From Dipteris shenzhenensis (Eukaryota > Polypodiophyta > Polypodiopsida > Gleicheniales), in the NCBI GenBank assembly GCA_047967505.1, contig CM106540.1: 64,000 nucleotides of DNA, one strand, 5' to 3'. Both the position numbers and the translations under genes were made by a program. Numbering within the stretch: position 1 is the first letter of the stretch; each line of letters begins with the position of its first letter. Positions 22,384 to 34,413 of the stretch are shown here, one piece after another. Below the pieces are notes generated by a model. It was not told the DNA's origin. It was given only the letters and a program-made list of their open reading frames with translations, and did no database searches.

Positions 22384-23582
22384 TAACTTTAGACCATTTA
22401 ATATTTATGGAGTCAAAACTTGAGGGCATATGGATTCTAGAAAAAACAGACCAAAAATGTGTATTTTGGTTTGGGAGAAACAGAGGTTGCCAAGCGAGAA
22501 TGAGTGCCTCTAAATCGAATAATAAGAGGCCGCTTCCAAGTGGGGTCTCGTCCTATGCGTCCTCAATACCATGCTCTGGGACTCCTAGGGTGGAGGCTAA
22601 ATCTGGTCATATCATCGATGGCAGTGGCACAGTTGTGAGGGATCCCCAAGACTCTGATTTTGAGAGCCTTACTAGTTCTCTGTTGCTGCTCCAAAAATGT
22701 GGCCAACACGGTGGCCTTTGCGGGCTCCCATTTCGCAACGTCTATCTATCTGGAAGTCTCCACGATAGCCGACTGCAGGGTGGCTATATGTGCCTCCACT
22801 GCTATCCCACAGCTCACCGTTGTCGCTATGGCAGCAATCACCTTTCAGAGCTGTAGTACCTCTTGACCAAGGATATGAATAAAATGATCCTAGTATCAGG
22901 TGGGACTGGTATGGATAGGGTACGAAGGGGGGCTGAGTGGGATAGAAGATAGGGGCAGAGTGGCTGGGATGGCAGAGGTGACATCTGAGAGAAGGCAGAC
23001 GTGAGTCTGACTATAGAACAGAATAGTGCCCTGGCTAAGGGTATGGGTGACAAGAAAGAGGTGTACTCTAAGGAGGCATTAGGGAGCACAGAGCCTACCA
23101 GGCTAGAGGGGCGTGTCAAAGCTATACTAATGCCGATGCCCATGTTGATGTGACAATGATGGTGCTGCTCCCACCACCAAGGGTGGTGATGAGGATGACG
23201 ATGATGACAACGACAATGAAGATGATATCCACCTTCAGCAGGAACACATCAATAACTTTTCAGCATCTCTATCAAAATTCATTTGTACATGTGGACTGTC
23301 AATCAGTTTTTGTGGCATATTGCATACACTCCTGCAGTGGTGGAGCACAAGGCTCACGGTCATTTCTGACAGTTGCTTGGTTGCCCTTTGTACCAAGCAG
23401 ACCCCAAGGCGGTAAAACAAACAAAGCTAGGCTACTGAAGAGTCTTTCCTAGTTGGGCAGAGAGTTTTAAGGGATCTCTTTACGCAAAACAAACAGTTCC
23501 CCCTCGTCACATTGATTGAACACCAAGTAGCACAAATATTATCAATGATGAAAGGCTATTGTGAAGGTGAAACACAGCAGCA
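22384..23582. other. No recognised gene
   Basis: A plus-strand frame (22350-22856, 168 codons) and continuing coding-like text to about 23140 contain no motif I can name. There is a GAT/ATG-rich patch at 23150-23230. Confidence 0.4.
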
Positions 23583-23678
23583 CTAAATCATCTGGTTGGT
23601 TAAATAGTATTTCCAGTGCCTGTGCCTGCTAAAACCTGACTTTCCAAGTTCAGTTAAGTTCTCATGCTTATCGCAAAC
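23583..23678 (-). CDS. Candidate terminal exon of STT3B
   Basis: The next in-phase open segment after a good acceptor (attacag/GTTTGC) 317 bp downstream of exon l. It gives 31 codons and a TAG stop. The peptide (CDKHENLTELGKSGFSRHRH...) does not resemble the usual plant STT3B C-terminus, which is Ser/Lys-rich. It could be a lineage-specific tail, or the true last exon may lie elsewhere. Confidence 0.33.
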   Translation of the reverse strand, partial: VCDKHENLTELGKSGFSRHRHWKYYLTNQMI

Positions 23679-23693
23679 CTGTAATTCAAACAC

Positions 23694-23830
23694 GTGTGTA
23701 CATTTATACAGACACGTGCAGGTGTGGGGGTGTGGGTGTGTGTGCGCACGAGAGAGCGTGTGTGCTTGTGTGTGAGTGCATACATGCAAGCGTTTGTGAA
23801 CGAGCATATGGTATACATGCAAAAGCACAC
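23694..23830. repeat. (GT)n-rich alternating tract
   Basis: gtgtgggtgtgtgtgcgcac and related runs between the candidate terminal STT3B exon and exon l. Open frames here are repeat artefacts. Confidence 0.85.
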
Positions 23831-23995
23831 GCATTCATTGCACAGGCTAGCTTTAAACAAACAATGTCATTCCCTTTTCCATTTTACTTCTAGGCTCTTT
23901 ATTATTTAAATTCCTGTAATTAAATCACCCGAGGAAACAAAAGAGTGGTACACCTTTAACGATAGCAAACATAGATTTACATTTGAGAAACTTAC

Positions 23996-24088
23996 GAGTT
24001 TCCCTTTCCTCTTAATCCTTCCTCGCATCCTATTTTTGGGTGATTTCAACTTGTAAATGCGGACCATCCAGTGGTGAGTTGTGAAAAC
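23996..24088 (-). CDS. STT3B: STT3B exon l (conserved C-terminal segment)
   Basis: 93 bp, 31 codons, phase 0. Acceptor tctcag/GTTTTC, donor CTC/gtaagt. It encodes [20 protein letters not shown] and then a basic tail. Reading through the donor gives about 29 more residues (VSFSNVN...) before a stop, so an alternative end by intron retention is possible. Confidence 0.92.
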
Positions 24089-24795
24089 CTGAGAACGCAT
24101 TTGGAAATAAAATAAAATATTTTTCATGAAATAAAAGAGCATATGAGGACATTTACATATAAGCTGTATTCACCAAAATAAAAAACCATTGGGACTACAG
24201 ATATGTCACCCACACCCACCTCTTCAAAGTGTGTTAATTTGAAATTCTTTTTCCCAATCTCGGCTCTCCGTACTCGATCATAACCTTTTCCATCCATAGA
24301 TGACTCAGCAAACCTGATACCATATTGTGAAGTTTGAGCTACATAAAATCGCTTTACAAGAATGTATGACTTTCAATTCAATACATGTCTATTGACATTC
24401 GACTATTACATGAAGCTTTTATTATCTACCTTTGTATAATAATAACAGAATGACAATCCATCTATGCTTCCTCAGAGGACAGCCCAGAGCACTCATCAGA
24501 TATGGTCAAGAACAAGGGCAAAGTTTGTGTTTAGGATTAATACACAGGATAAGTACACCAACTGAATAGCCATGTACACTGCAATCTATCCTCACTATGC
24601 CTTTCATCACCTAGCTTTGTTAAAAGATCAACTTATAAGACGGAACAGGCACAAACGTTATCTGGCCAACTGGTCTCTATAAAAAAGTTTCGCTCCAAAA
24701 GATAATAACAATATTGTCCCTGTTATTACCACAAATGTGGCAAAAAATAATATGTCCGAAACAAGAGAGGGGGAGGGAAAGACGAGGAGGAGATG

Positions 24796-24845
<50 letters not shown>

Positions 24846-27800
24846 CCAAGGGGCGATGAGACTGAAACAAACTGTTATGCTCTAGCCGAGATAGCATGAC
24901 CTCGGAAAGATCAGTGGGCATTTTCCCTTAGATGACCGACTTTTGTAATATTTTATGTGCGTAAATAAAATGGTCAAAGGAAGTAACTGCCAAGGTCCTA
25001 GGTGAGGGTGTATTGGCATCGACTAGGTGGTTTTGAGTGCTCAGGCCTAGGTGCACCTAAATGTGTGAGAATGCCAAGGGGCAAATGTTTTAATTGTGCC
25101 CCAAGAGAGGGGTAAATGGTGTACCAAGCTAAAGGTCTAAAATGATGACATGTGGCAGGAGGGAACCATCTAGGGAATTGTGGGCTTGTGGATAGGCATG
25201 AAGGAATGTAATTACGTATCTTTGTGTGCATGCAATCCATGACAGAGGCTGGGAGGAAAAATACGATGTCATCGCCAGTGATTGCCCGTGATTCAACGGA
25301 AGGAACAGATAGTAGTAAATAGTGTTTCATTTGGTATCAGAGCCGCTGACGAGAAGGAATCTCAGCAGACTGAATCGTGGTCAAACTGTAGCAGCCCGTC
25401 TTTAAAATCCGCATGGTACCGAGTTGAAGTACTGCGTTTGAATGTCTGAGCCTCTGAGTCTGAGGACTATGCTTCAAATTTGAGGGCTGCACCGCCGCCG
25501 CTGAAGTACTACTCAAATCTGGTGGTCGCACGCTTTGTGAAGCGTATCTTAGGCTCTTTAATAAAGCCACAATCAAGACTCAAGGGAGATTGGAGAAGCT
25601 TGGTACATGCGCAGTGAAGCATGAGCTGCGTGACTGTTTGGAGATCGCACTCAGCCTGGCAGCGCGCTGAAATTCAGTTGCACCTTGGGTTCTAGGATAG
25701 CAGGAGCGGGTACAGCTGCAGGCTTATAAGCTATTGCAGGAGCAAGGTTCTTGTAAGCAGATGACGGAAGGCAGGTGACGGAAGGAATCGTCAGCGCAGC
25801 AACATCTACATTGAGGAGCAGACAACTGCTTCGGAGGAAGCCAGAGGTTGCATCGAGAGGCTTTTGACGAAGTACAATCACGTACAACTAGGTCGAGATG
25901 TAATTCAGCAAGAGGAGAGCAGAATCGCGTACAGCCACAGGCTTGTAGCTTGGTATCACGCAAAGGAAATCGGGATATCTGCGTTATGTGGAACTTCCAC
26001 GGGGCATCCTTTTTTCCTTCTATATATTCAGTTTCCAGTTTGCAGTCGATTTTATTCCTGTACAGCAGAGGGAAATTTGAAGTGAGAAAAAAAAAAAATC
26101 TATTTTCCCTTTTGAAAGAATGGAGGCAAAGGGACAAGATTCCAGGGTAAATCCTGGTGAATCTAGAGCGCGGTCTACACAACAAGTGTCCCATCACACA
26201 ACACCTACTCTGGTGGGTAGGATTTCTGTATTAGAAGATGCCTTACAACAGATCATGAACCAGCAGCTTCAAGTGAATGCTGGTCAAAATGAAATTAGAG
26301 AGATGGTGCAAGCCTTGTCGGCTAGACCATCTAAAAAATGAAAAGGGCAAAGCTCCAACAGAGCCAGAGCCCAGTATACACTCATCAAAACGTGCGAAGG
26401 TCAAGGTACCTAATATTGCCAACTATAGACCGGAAAAGTACGCTGGTCGGATGACCGAGCGCAGTTCTGATGTGATCGAGGTTTGGTTACACAAGTGGGA
26501 AGAAGCCTTCGCCATTTGTGAAATCAGATCTCATCTAAAGAAAATCCGCGAGACCACTCACCTGTTTATTGAGGCAGCGGATAGGTGGTGGATAAAACAA
26601 CAGAAAGATCAAGTTGCCCCTACCACCTGGGAAGGGTTTAAGGCTGAATTTAAGAAACACTTTCTTCCACCTGACAAAGAGTCCCGAGCTTGGGATGCTT
26701 ACAGAAACTTTCGCCAGAGGAATTTGTCGGTGGTAGAGTACACTAACAAGTTCAGGGAATGTGTTATGAAAATAACAGACCACATAGTTGAAAGACTATA
26801 TCTATGGACTGAACGACAAGATTAAAATGGAAGTTCGGGCTAAATATGTGACTACATTAGATGAATCTATTGCAGTAGCCCTGAATTATGAGGATGCCAG
26901 AGGCAGACCTAGTGGGTTTGTGCAGGCAGGGACTCAGGATGAGTACCCGAGAAAAGGGGGATTTCTGAGGAAATGGACTTCAAAGACAAGTGTCTCGCAG
27001 CCAAGTGGCCAAACCAAGCAGGTGAAGCCGGTTGAGGGACAAGCAAAGACAAGTACCACCGTTGGGGTGAAAAGAAAAGTAACTCCAATGGCAGCCCGAG
27101 CTTGATCAAAGTCCTCATTGACCCCTGAGCAAAAAGAAGGATTGTGCTTCGGCTGCCTTCAGCGACATCAGTGGAAAGATTGCCCACTAAACAAAGACCG
27201 TCGCACGGCCAATATGATAATATCTGAATGCGACGTGGAAATGCAGGAGAGTCCCAATGCGGAACATATGCAGATGCAATTGGCGGGACCTTCTCAGAGG
27301 TTAGTACCTGTGTTGTTAAGTGTGTCTGTTACTAAGTTAGTAAGCGGTGCACCTGATAACATCCTTTCAAAACCCACAACAACGAAGTATACGGTTTTCG
27401 ATGAGCTCGAGTTCATTAAAATGAAAGGGCAAGTAGCCAATCATGATGTGATTGTGTTGTTTGACTCAGCGTCAATGCACAATGTAATTAACTCGAAGCT
27501 TATTAAGAGACTCAAGTTAAAAACTAGTCCGTCTGACTATGCTTATATGGTCAAGATGGCGGACAAAAGTTCAACTGAAGTATGGGACCAGAGGGTTACC
27601 CAGTTGGAACTTCGAATACAGGACTATGTTGAGAAGCTGGACTTTGAGTTGACCAGGCTTGCTCACGCAGATATAGCCCTAGGCATGGCTTGGCATTTTT
27701 GGAAAAATCCAGCCATTGATTCGAAAAAGCATATTTACCAGTTCAAGATGAACGGGGTAGAATATGTTTTGCGAGGTGAAAAGGATTTACCTCGAGGACC

Positions 27801-30800
27801 ATTGATTTCAGCCATGGAAATTCAGAAGACTCCGAAAGAGTTTCTGTGTTTGTGTATAGCATCGGTAGAGTCGATTGATGATGCATCGGCTAGCACTGAG
27901 GCTACCCAAGCTGGGGATATGGCCGAGTTGGCTAAGGAGATATCAGAGAAGTTCTCTAATTGTTTTAGGGATGAGTTACCTCATGGGTTACCTCCAGAGC
28001 GGAACGTTCAGCATAAAATTGAGCTTATCCCGGGAGCAGAACCTGTAAATAGACCCCCTTTAGATTAAGCTTTACAGAAGAAGCTGAGGTGCGAAGACAA
28101 CTGGAAGAATACCTCAAGCTGGGGCAAATTCAACCCAGCTTTTCACCTTTTGCTTCACCAGTGATATTAAAGAAGAAGAAAGATGATACTTTTCATCTCT
28201 GTATAGATTACAGAGCATTGAATAATATCACTATTAAGCACAGGTATCCGATGCCTCGGATCGATGATTTGCTAGATGCATTACATGGGGCCGTAATTTT
28301 CAGTAAGATAGATATTAAGTGTGGCTACCATCAGATCCGTATTAGAGCCGAGGATGTGCATAAAACCGCTTTTAGAAGCAGGTTTGGTCATGAGTTTTTG
28401 GTAATGCCCTTTGGACTTACCAATGCTCCAGCTACATTCGTCATGCTTATGAACGATTTACTACGTCCGTATATCGAAAAGTTTGTAGTACATTTTATTG
28501 ACGATATTTTGGTATTCAGTAAAAGTATTACTGAGCATCACGAACACTTAAGAATAGTGTTCAGTACTTTGAGGAAAGCCAGTCTTTATGTAAATAAAAA
28601 GAAAACTATATTGTGTATGGTAAGACTTTGAATATTTAGGATTCATAATTACTCCAGAGGGGGTAGAAATGGATCCAAAGAAAGTAGCTGCGATACTAAC
28701 TTGGCCAACCCCTCAAAGTTTGACCGCTTTGCGATCATTCTTGGGATTTGTCCAATTTTATCGAAGGCATATCAAAGGATATTCCGAAATAGTATCGCCA
28801 TTGACTGATCTGACCTCAGATAAAGTACTTTTTATATGGGGACAGAATCAACAGGAAAGTTTTAACACCATAAAACAAGCTGTGGTCACAGGACCGGTGT
28901 TAAAAATAGTTGATCCCCAGAAACCGTTGTTCCTGGAAACCGATGCAAGTGGCATTGCGGTAGGAGCAGTTCTCCTCCAAGAGGAAAGGCCAATAGCCTT
29001 TGAAAGCAAGAAGCTTTCTCCCTCTCAACGAAATTGGCCAACTCATGAATTAGAGTTGTATGTTGTTGTCCATGCTTTGAAAACATGGAGACATTATTTG
29101 TATGGATCAGAGTTTTATGTGGATGTTAATCATGATACTCTGAAACATTTTTGTAAACAACCTGACTTGAGAGGCCGCCAAGCTAGGTGGGCAGAACTCA
29201 TGCAGGAGTTTAATTTGACAATTCGGTACCGAAGAGGGAAGGATAATAAAGTTGCTGATGCGTTGTCACGCATTATGCATAACATGAGTTTCACGGTGTT
29301 AGAGAGTGCTCTAATGGCCGAGATTAGAGAAACTCAAAAGGTGGACGAGTTTGTCCAGAGCCTATGGCCTAAGGCTCATATGTTAAAACCCAGGGAAAAG
29401 GATAACCTTGCATCCAGAAAAGGCCAAACTTATGCAAGATATGCCATAAGAGATAGTATGCTGAAAAGAAATGGCAAGGTAGTAGTACCTAATCAGAATG
29501 ATCTCAAGCACAGAGTCATTCAACAATGCCATGATAGCCCATGTGCGGGACATCTAGGAGTCGAGAAGACATATGATCTCGCGAAGCGAGATTTCTTTTG
29601 GCCAAAGATGAAAAAGCATATTCATGAATATGTGACACGTTTTTCGTGTCAGGTAAGTAAGGCAGAACGGGTGAAGCCACCCGGACTTTTACAATCCTTG
29701 GAGATACCACTAGGTAAGTGGGAGAGCATTTCCATAGACTTTATTGTAGGGCTGCCTACGACACAAGGTGGATATGATTCTATCCTTGTGGTGGTTGATC
29801 GTCTTACGAAGATGGCTCACTTCATTTCAACTAGAGAATCTGTTAGTGCCCCGCAAGTGGCGGATTTGTTTATTAGACATATATTTCGTCTGCATGGATT
29901 ACCCAAATCCATAGTGTCAGATAGAGATGTCAAATTTACCGGTCATTTTTGGACTGCGGTATTTGAAACACTAAGGACTGAGTTGGGAATGAGTAGTGGG
30001 GATCATCCAGAAACGGATGGTCAGACAGAAAGAATCCACCAAATTTTAGAGGATATGCTTAGAGCATATGTGTCATTGAGGCAACATACATGGGACAAGT
30101 GGTTGCCATTGTTAGAGTTTGCCTACAATGATAGAAAACATTCCTCTACAGGGTTCAGTCCGTTTGAACTGAACTATGGTTATAGGCCAGCGAACCCAAC
30201 TATAGTTGGAATACCTCAAAAAGTGCCTAGTGCCGCGAACTTTGTGGTTCAGATGCGGGAGATGCTAGCACTTGTAAGAGCTAACATCCGCCAAGATATG
30301 GATAGAGCTAAGGCGTATGCGGATGAAAACCGATCCGCTAGAGAATTTAAGGAAGGAGAAAAATTTTTTCTCAGAGTTCCTTCGCACTCTAAGTCTTTGA
30401 GTGCAGGAGAGTGTGCTAAGTTATCACCTCAATATGGTGGACCATGGTTAATTCTAAGAAGAATAGGCAAGGTAGCCTATAAATTAGAATTACCGCAGGG
30501 GTGTAAGGTGCACCCAATATTTCATGTTTCTCGTTTGAAGAAATTTTTGCATACAGGTGACTCACTAATCGAAGGTGTTGTTTTGTTTCAGGAGATAGAG
30601 GATAATGCAAGACACAAACCAACAGGAATCCTCGACCGAGGAACAATGCAAGTGCGCAGTTGGAAGATACCCACGGTGTTGGTTGCATGGCATGGTCTAC
30701 CTCTATCAGAAGCTACCCGGGAATCCGTATACCAGTTACGGAGAGTATTCCCAGATTTCATCATCGAGGACATTGATGCTTGAAGAGGGAAGGAATGTTA

Positions 30801-32120
30801 TGCTCTAGCCGAGATAGCATGACCTCGGAAAGATCGGTGGGCATTTTTCCTTAGATGACTGACTTTTGTAATATTTTATGTGCGTAAATAAAATGGTCAA
30901 GGGAAGTAACTGCCAAGGTCCTAGGTGAGGGTGTATTAGCATCGACTAGGTGGTTCTGAGTGCTCAGGCCTAGGTGCACCTAAATGTGTGAGAATGCCAA
31001 GGGGCAAATGTTTTAATTGTGCCCCAAGAGAGGGGTAAATGGTGTACCAAGCTAAAGGATGACATGTGGCAGGAGGGAACCATCTAGGAAATTGTGGGCT
31101 TGTGGATAGGCATGAAGAAATGTAATTACGTATCTTTGTGTGCATGCAATCCATGAGAGAGGCTGGGAGGAAAAATACGATGTCATCGCCTGTGATTGCC
31201 CGTAATTCGACGGAAGGAACAGATAGTAGTAAATAGTGTTTCACAAACCCAGATACAATGAGATGAATGCATGGAGCCAACTAAGCGGGCATTCGCACCC
31301 AGGACAAATACAAATAAAAAACCCATGGGAAGTACAATAGATCTGCTATCACTCGGATGGTCCTCTGTATGCTGTCTGAGGAACCAGGTCCACTTGGGTG
31401 GATAGGAGGGTCTCAGTAGATAGAGGTTCCAATGGGGATCAGCTCCGTGGGGGAGACACACACATGCAGGCGCATGCGCATACTAGCAGATATTTCATTT
31501 AGAAGAATGTGCATTAGTAGCTGTGCAAAGTTGAACAACTACTACTCAAAACTAGAAATGTAAGAAAACAAACACACGCCCGCGCATGCGCGCACACACA
31601 CATAGACTGGTATATAAGGGGTGCAATCTTTCCAGATTCTTGTCTGTGACCGCGTCTGTATACATCATCATCATGATTCACTCTGGCAGCCTTGTTGTTT
31701 GATTACTGAAAGTACACTGCCTATAGTTATCACCACTAAGTGAAAAAACTCTTTGATGATCTTGGAGGATCGTTATTAGGCATAAACAGGGTTTTCATTT
31801 CAGACAGCTAAATAAAACAAGCAAGTACAAGTACTCGTGACCACTGCTTTTGTTCTGCAAAATGCAAATGGTTGTGAAGATGAATGGATGATTACTTTGT
31901 AGCACTTGCGATGGAAGGCCTGTGTGTAGAACCATTGGAAAGTTTGAGAGTGCTATAATGCAACCGCTTGCAAATGCAAAGTGATGTGCAAACTATGTGT
32001 GTGTGTGTGTGTGCATACGTGTGTGACTGTCTTCATTTTTTTGAATTTTTAAGCTTTTATGGAGCATTGGAGTATCTTGATAGAGGAGGATAATGTTGAT
32101 GAGTTGATTGGGGTGGGGGG

Positions 32121-32162
<42 letters not shown>

Positions 32163-34378
32163 GTGTTGATTGGGGGAAGTGGAGAGAGGGAGAGAGAGGG
32201 GGGAGGAGAGAGAAAGACTAGAACAGAAAGTAGTTAACCGAGGCATGAGGTGTCCAAAAACTATTGGGAGGACACTTTTTTGCAAAACTCAGTAGAGCAC
32301 TGCGCTTGCAAGGCAGTGCTAGCAAAAGAACATTTGAGTACAAAAAGAGAGCCTACAACCTGCCAAAAAGTAGATTGGGGAAACATATACTTGTAGCATT
32401 GATGCTTTAATAAAACTGTGGAAAACAAATAAAACTGTTGATTCCTTGAAAACTGAGGGCATCCCACCATTACAATATCATTAAAAATTATTTCTGCCAG
32501 GCAATTGAAAAGGTCTCATACAGCATCACCTCCACACATATCTCTGTGGAAAAGCATAAAACCTTACCGATAATATGACAGTTTGTACATAAGACAGTTC
32601 AACATTGTGGGAGTAGCCTGCGCATCAATTCTGTATTGGCCGTTATTCTGCACGAAGGTTGCTGATCTAAGCAGAAGTCTAAAATGAACGGTATCAATGC
32701 ATGAAATGACTGTGTGGGTGAGGTTACATTAGAACACCGTACTGAGCACAATAAATCTTTAGACTGATTACCAGGTAATCTGGCTCCTTTATGTGAGGAA
32801 AAACTCCACCTCCAATCCGAACCATCCACAGAAACTTGTTAATATCATCACTTGGATAACCAACCAATCCTGCAAATGGACCAAAAGTAAGCCTTTCCTT
32901 GGAAAACTCAAGTGCTTAACATATCAAAGTCATTCCATAGAAAAATCTCAACATTACAGCCAAGAAAAAGCACAGCTGGATGAAGGTTGGAAAACATATA
33001 GAATCAAAGTCTGTAAGATAAAATTGATGCAAGCCTATGATCCAAGAAAAGATTTTAAATACACACCTCCAAAGACAACAAACACATATTTCACATCTAA
33101 AGACTGGAAAATATCCCAAGCTTGCTTCTCGGGGGAAGACATGGCTGTGCCTACTGTGGCAATATGAGTGTTATTCCATGTATTATTGTCTACAATAACA
33201 GTTCTGTTTGCCATTGCTGTTGTTTGGTACCCATAGTCCCACCAGGATGCCACCTGTAATGTCAACGATTAGATTAACAGAGCTCTCAACAAGAGAGAGT
33301 TGCCATTGAGGAAAAAGAAGTCCAGATGAAAACATAATCTCTCTCTCTCTCTCTCCCCTTCACAAGAAATCAAAGTCACAGAACAAGAAACCTATAACAT
33401 CAGGAGCGCAAGTATAGGATGCAACGTGTGAGAAAACCTTGTCGTCCTCATCAGTGTTATGCCGCAGCCAAGCATATGCCTCTCTGAAATCATCGAATAC
33501 ATGGAGACCATCCCCAGTATGTGATGTTAAAACAATAGAGGGAGCAGAGTAGGCCTCCGCTGCTGCCCATACACAGTGAACCTGAAACAATGTTAAACAA
33601 TAAAGGATATCTTATAAGTAAACATGCAATATCCAAAAAACATTAATTAGCAGGACAAGGCATAGTTAGAAAACCATGCAATATCCAACAAACATTAATT
33701 ATCAGGTCAAGCCATAGTTAGAAACCATCTACATGCAGTCCTTCAATCAGTGAAAAACACACAAATCTGATCAACTAGGCGATGCACAATAGATGTCTGA
33801 TTCAGATGAAAAAGCACATGAAGGCCTATTTACTTCAGTTACACACATATTTACTTCAGTTACTGCCAGATGGCATGGACCAGCACACCCTAGGGAGATG
33901 CCATAGCCGAGGCCTGGAGCATGAGATACGACAGACCCACCGCGTGTCTACACAGACCAGGCTCCGGGGATCTTCCCCCATGTTCACCAAACCAGATGCA
34001 CGGACAATAGTAGTGGCAGTGGCCCTTGTTGTACATAGGGTCACGATTAGCAGACCACAAAGGACCACACATACCAACCGCCTACAATGCTCTATAATGG
34101 ATATCATGCCATCACAGCCCCATACATCCTTGTAGTCTCCCATGTACTTGACGACTCCACCAGCTTCCAGAGGACCACCATAGTGATGCCACCCCACAGC
34201 TTCCGTCCTCTCCATGGACTCAAACATGATGTGCCAGTGATTTTTGTGTTGATGTTGTACTTCTCTTGGGTGTAAATCCCAGAGACTACATCCTTTCAGC
34301 ATATTGTATGTGGTGTTCTCAGTCTCATAGATCATTCGGTCTTCCAAGGCTCTTAATAAAGTCTCCCTCCCCCCCCCC

Positions 34379-34413
<35 letters not shown>

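Larger units (their letters stand above)
24873..31243 (+). mobile_element. Full-length Ty3/gypsy element B1 in an STT3B intron
   Basis: 6371 bp with two LTRs, a PBS, gag-pol and a PPT, flanked by a perfect 5-bp target duplication caaac (24868-24872 and 31244-31248). It sits antisense in the STT3B intron between exons j and k. The LTRs differ by about 12 substitutions over about 447 aligned bases plus one 9-10-bp deletion, about 2.7% (counted by eye). The domain order gag, protease, RT, RNase H, integrase, chromodomain-like tail marks it as a chromovirus-type gypsy. Several lesions make it non-autonomous as it stands. Confidence 0.95.

Noticed and set aside
22350-22856. 168-codon plus-strand frame
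   Set aside because: Begins inside the 166-bp tandem duplication and shows no recognisable domain; kept only as unassigned.
25345-26197. Open frames of 73-157 codons on both strands in the B1 leader
   Set aside because: They fall in the untranslated leader between PBS and gag, with no counterpart in B2.
28886-30773. Minus-strand frames opposite B1 pol
   Set aside because: Shadows of the long plus-strand pol frame; identical shadows occur opposite B2.
33856-34347. 163-codon minus-strand frame
   Set aside because: Antisense to LINE copy G, whose plus-strand frame matches the LINE C-terminus.
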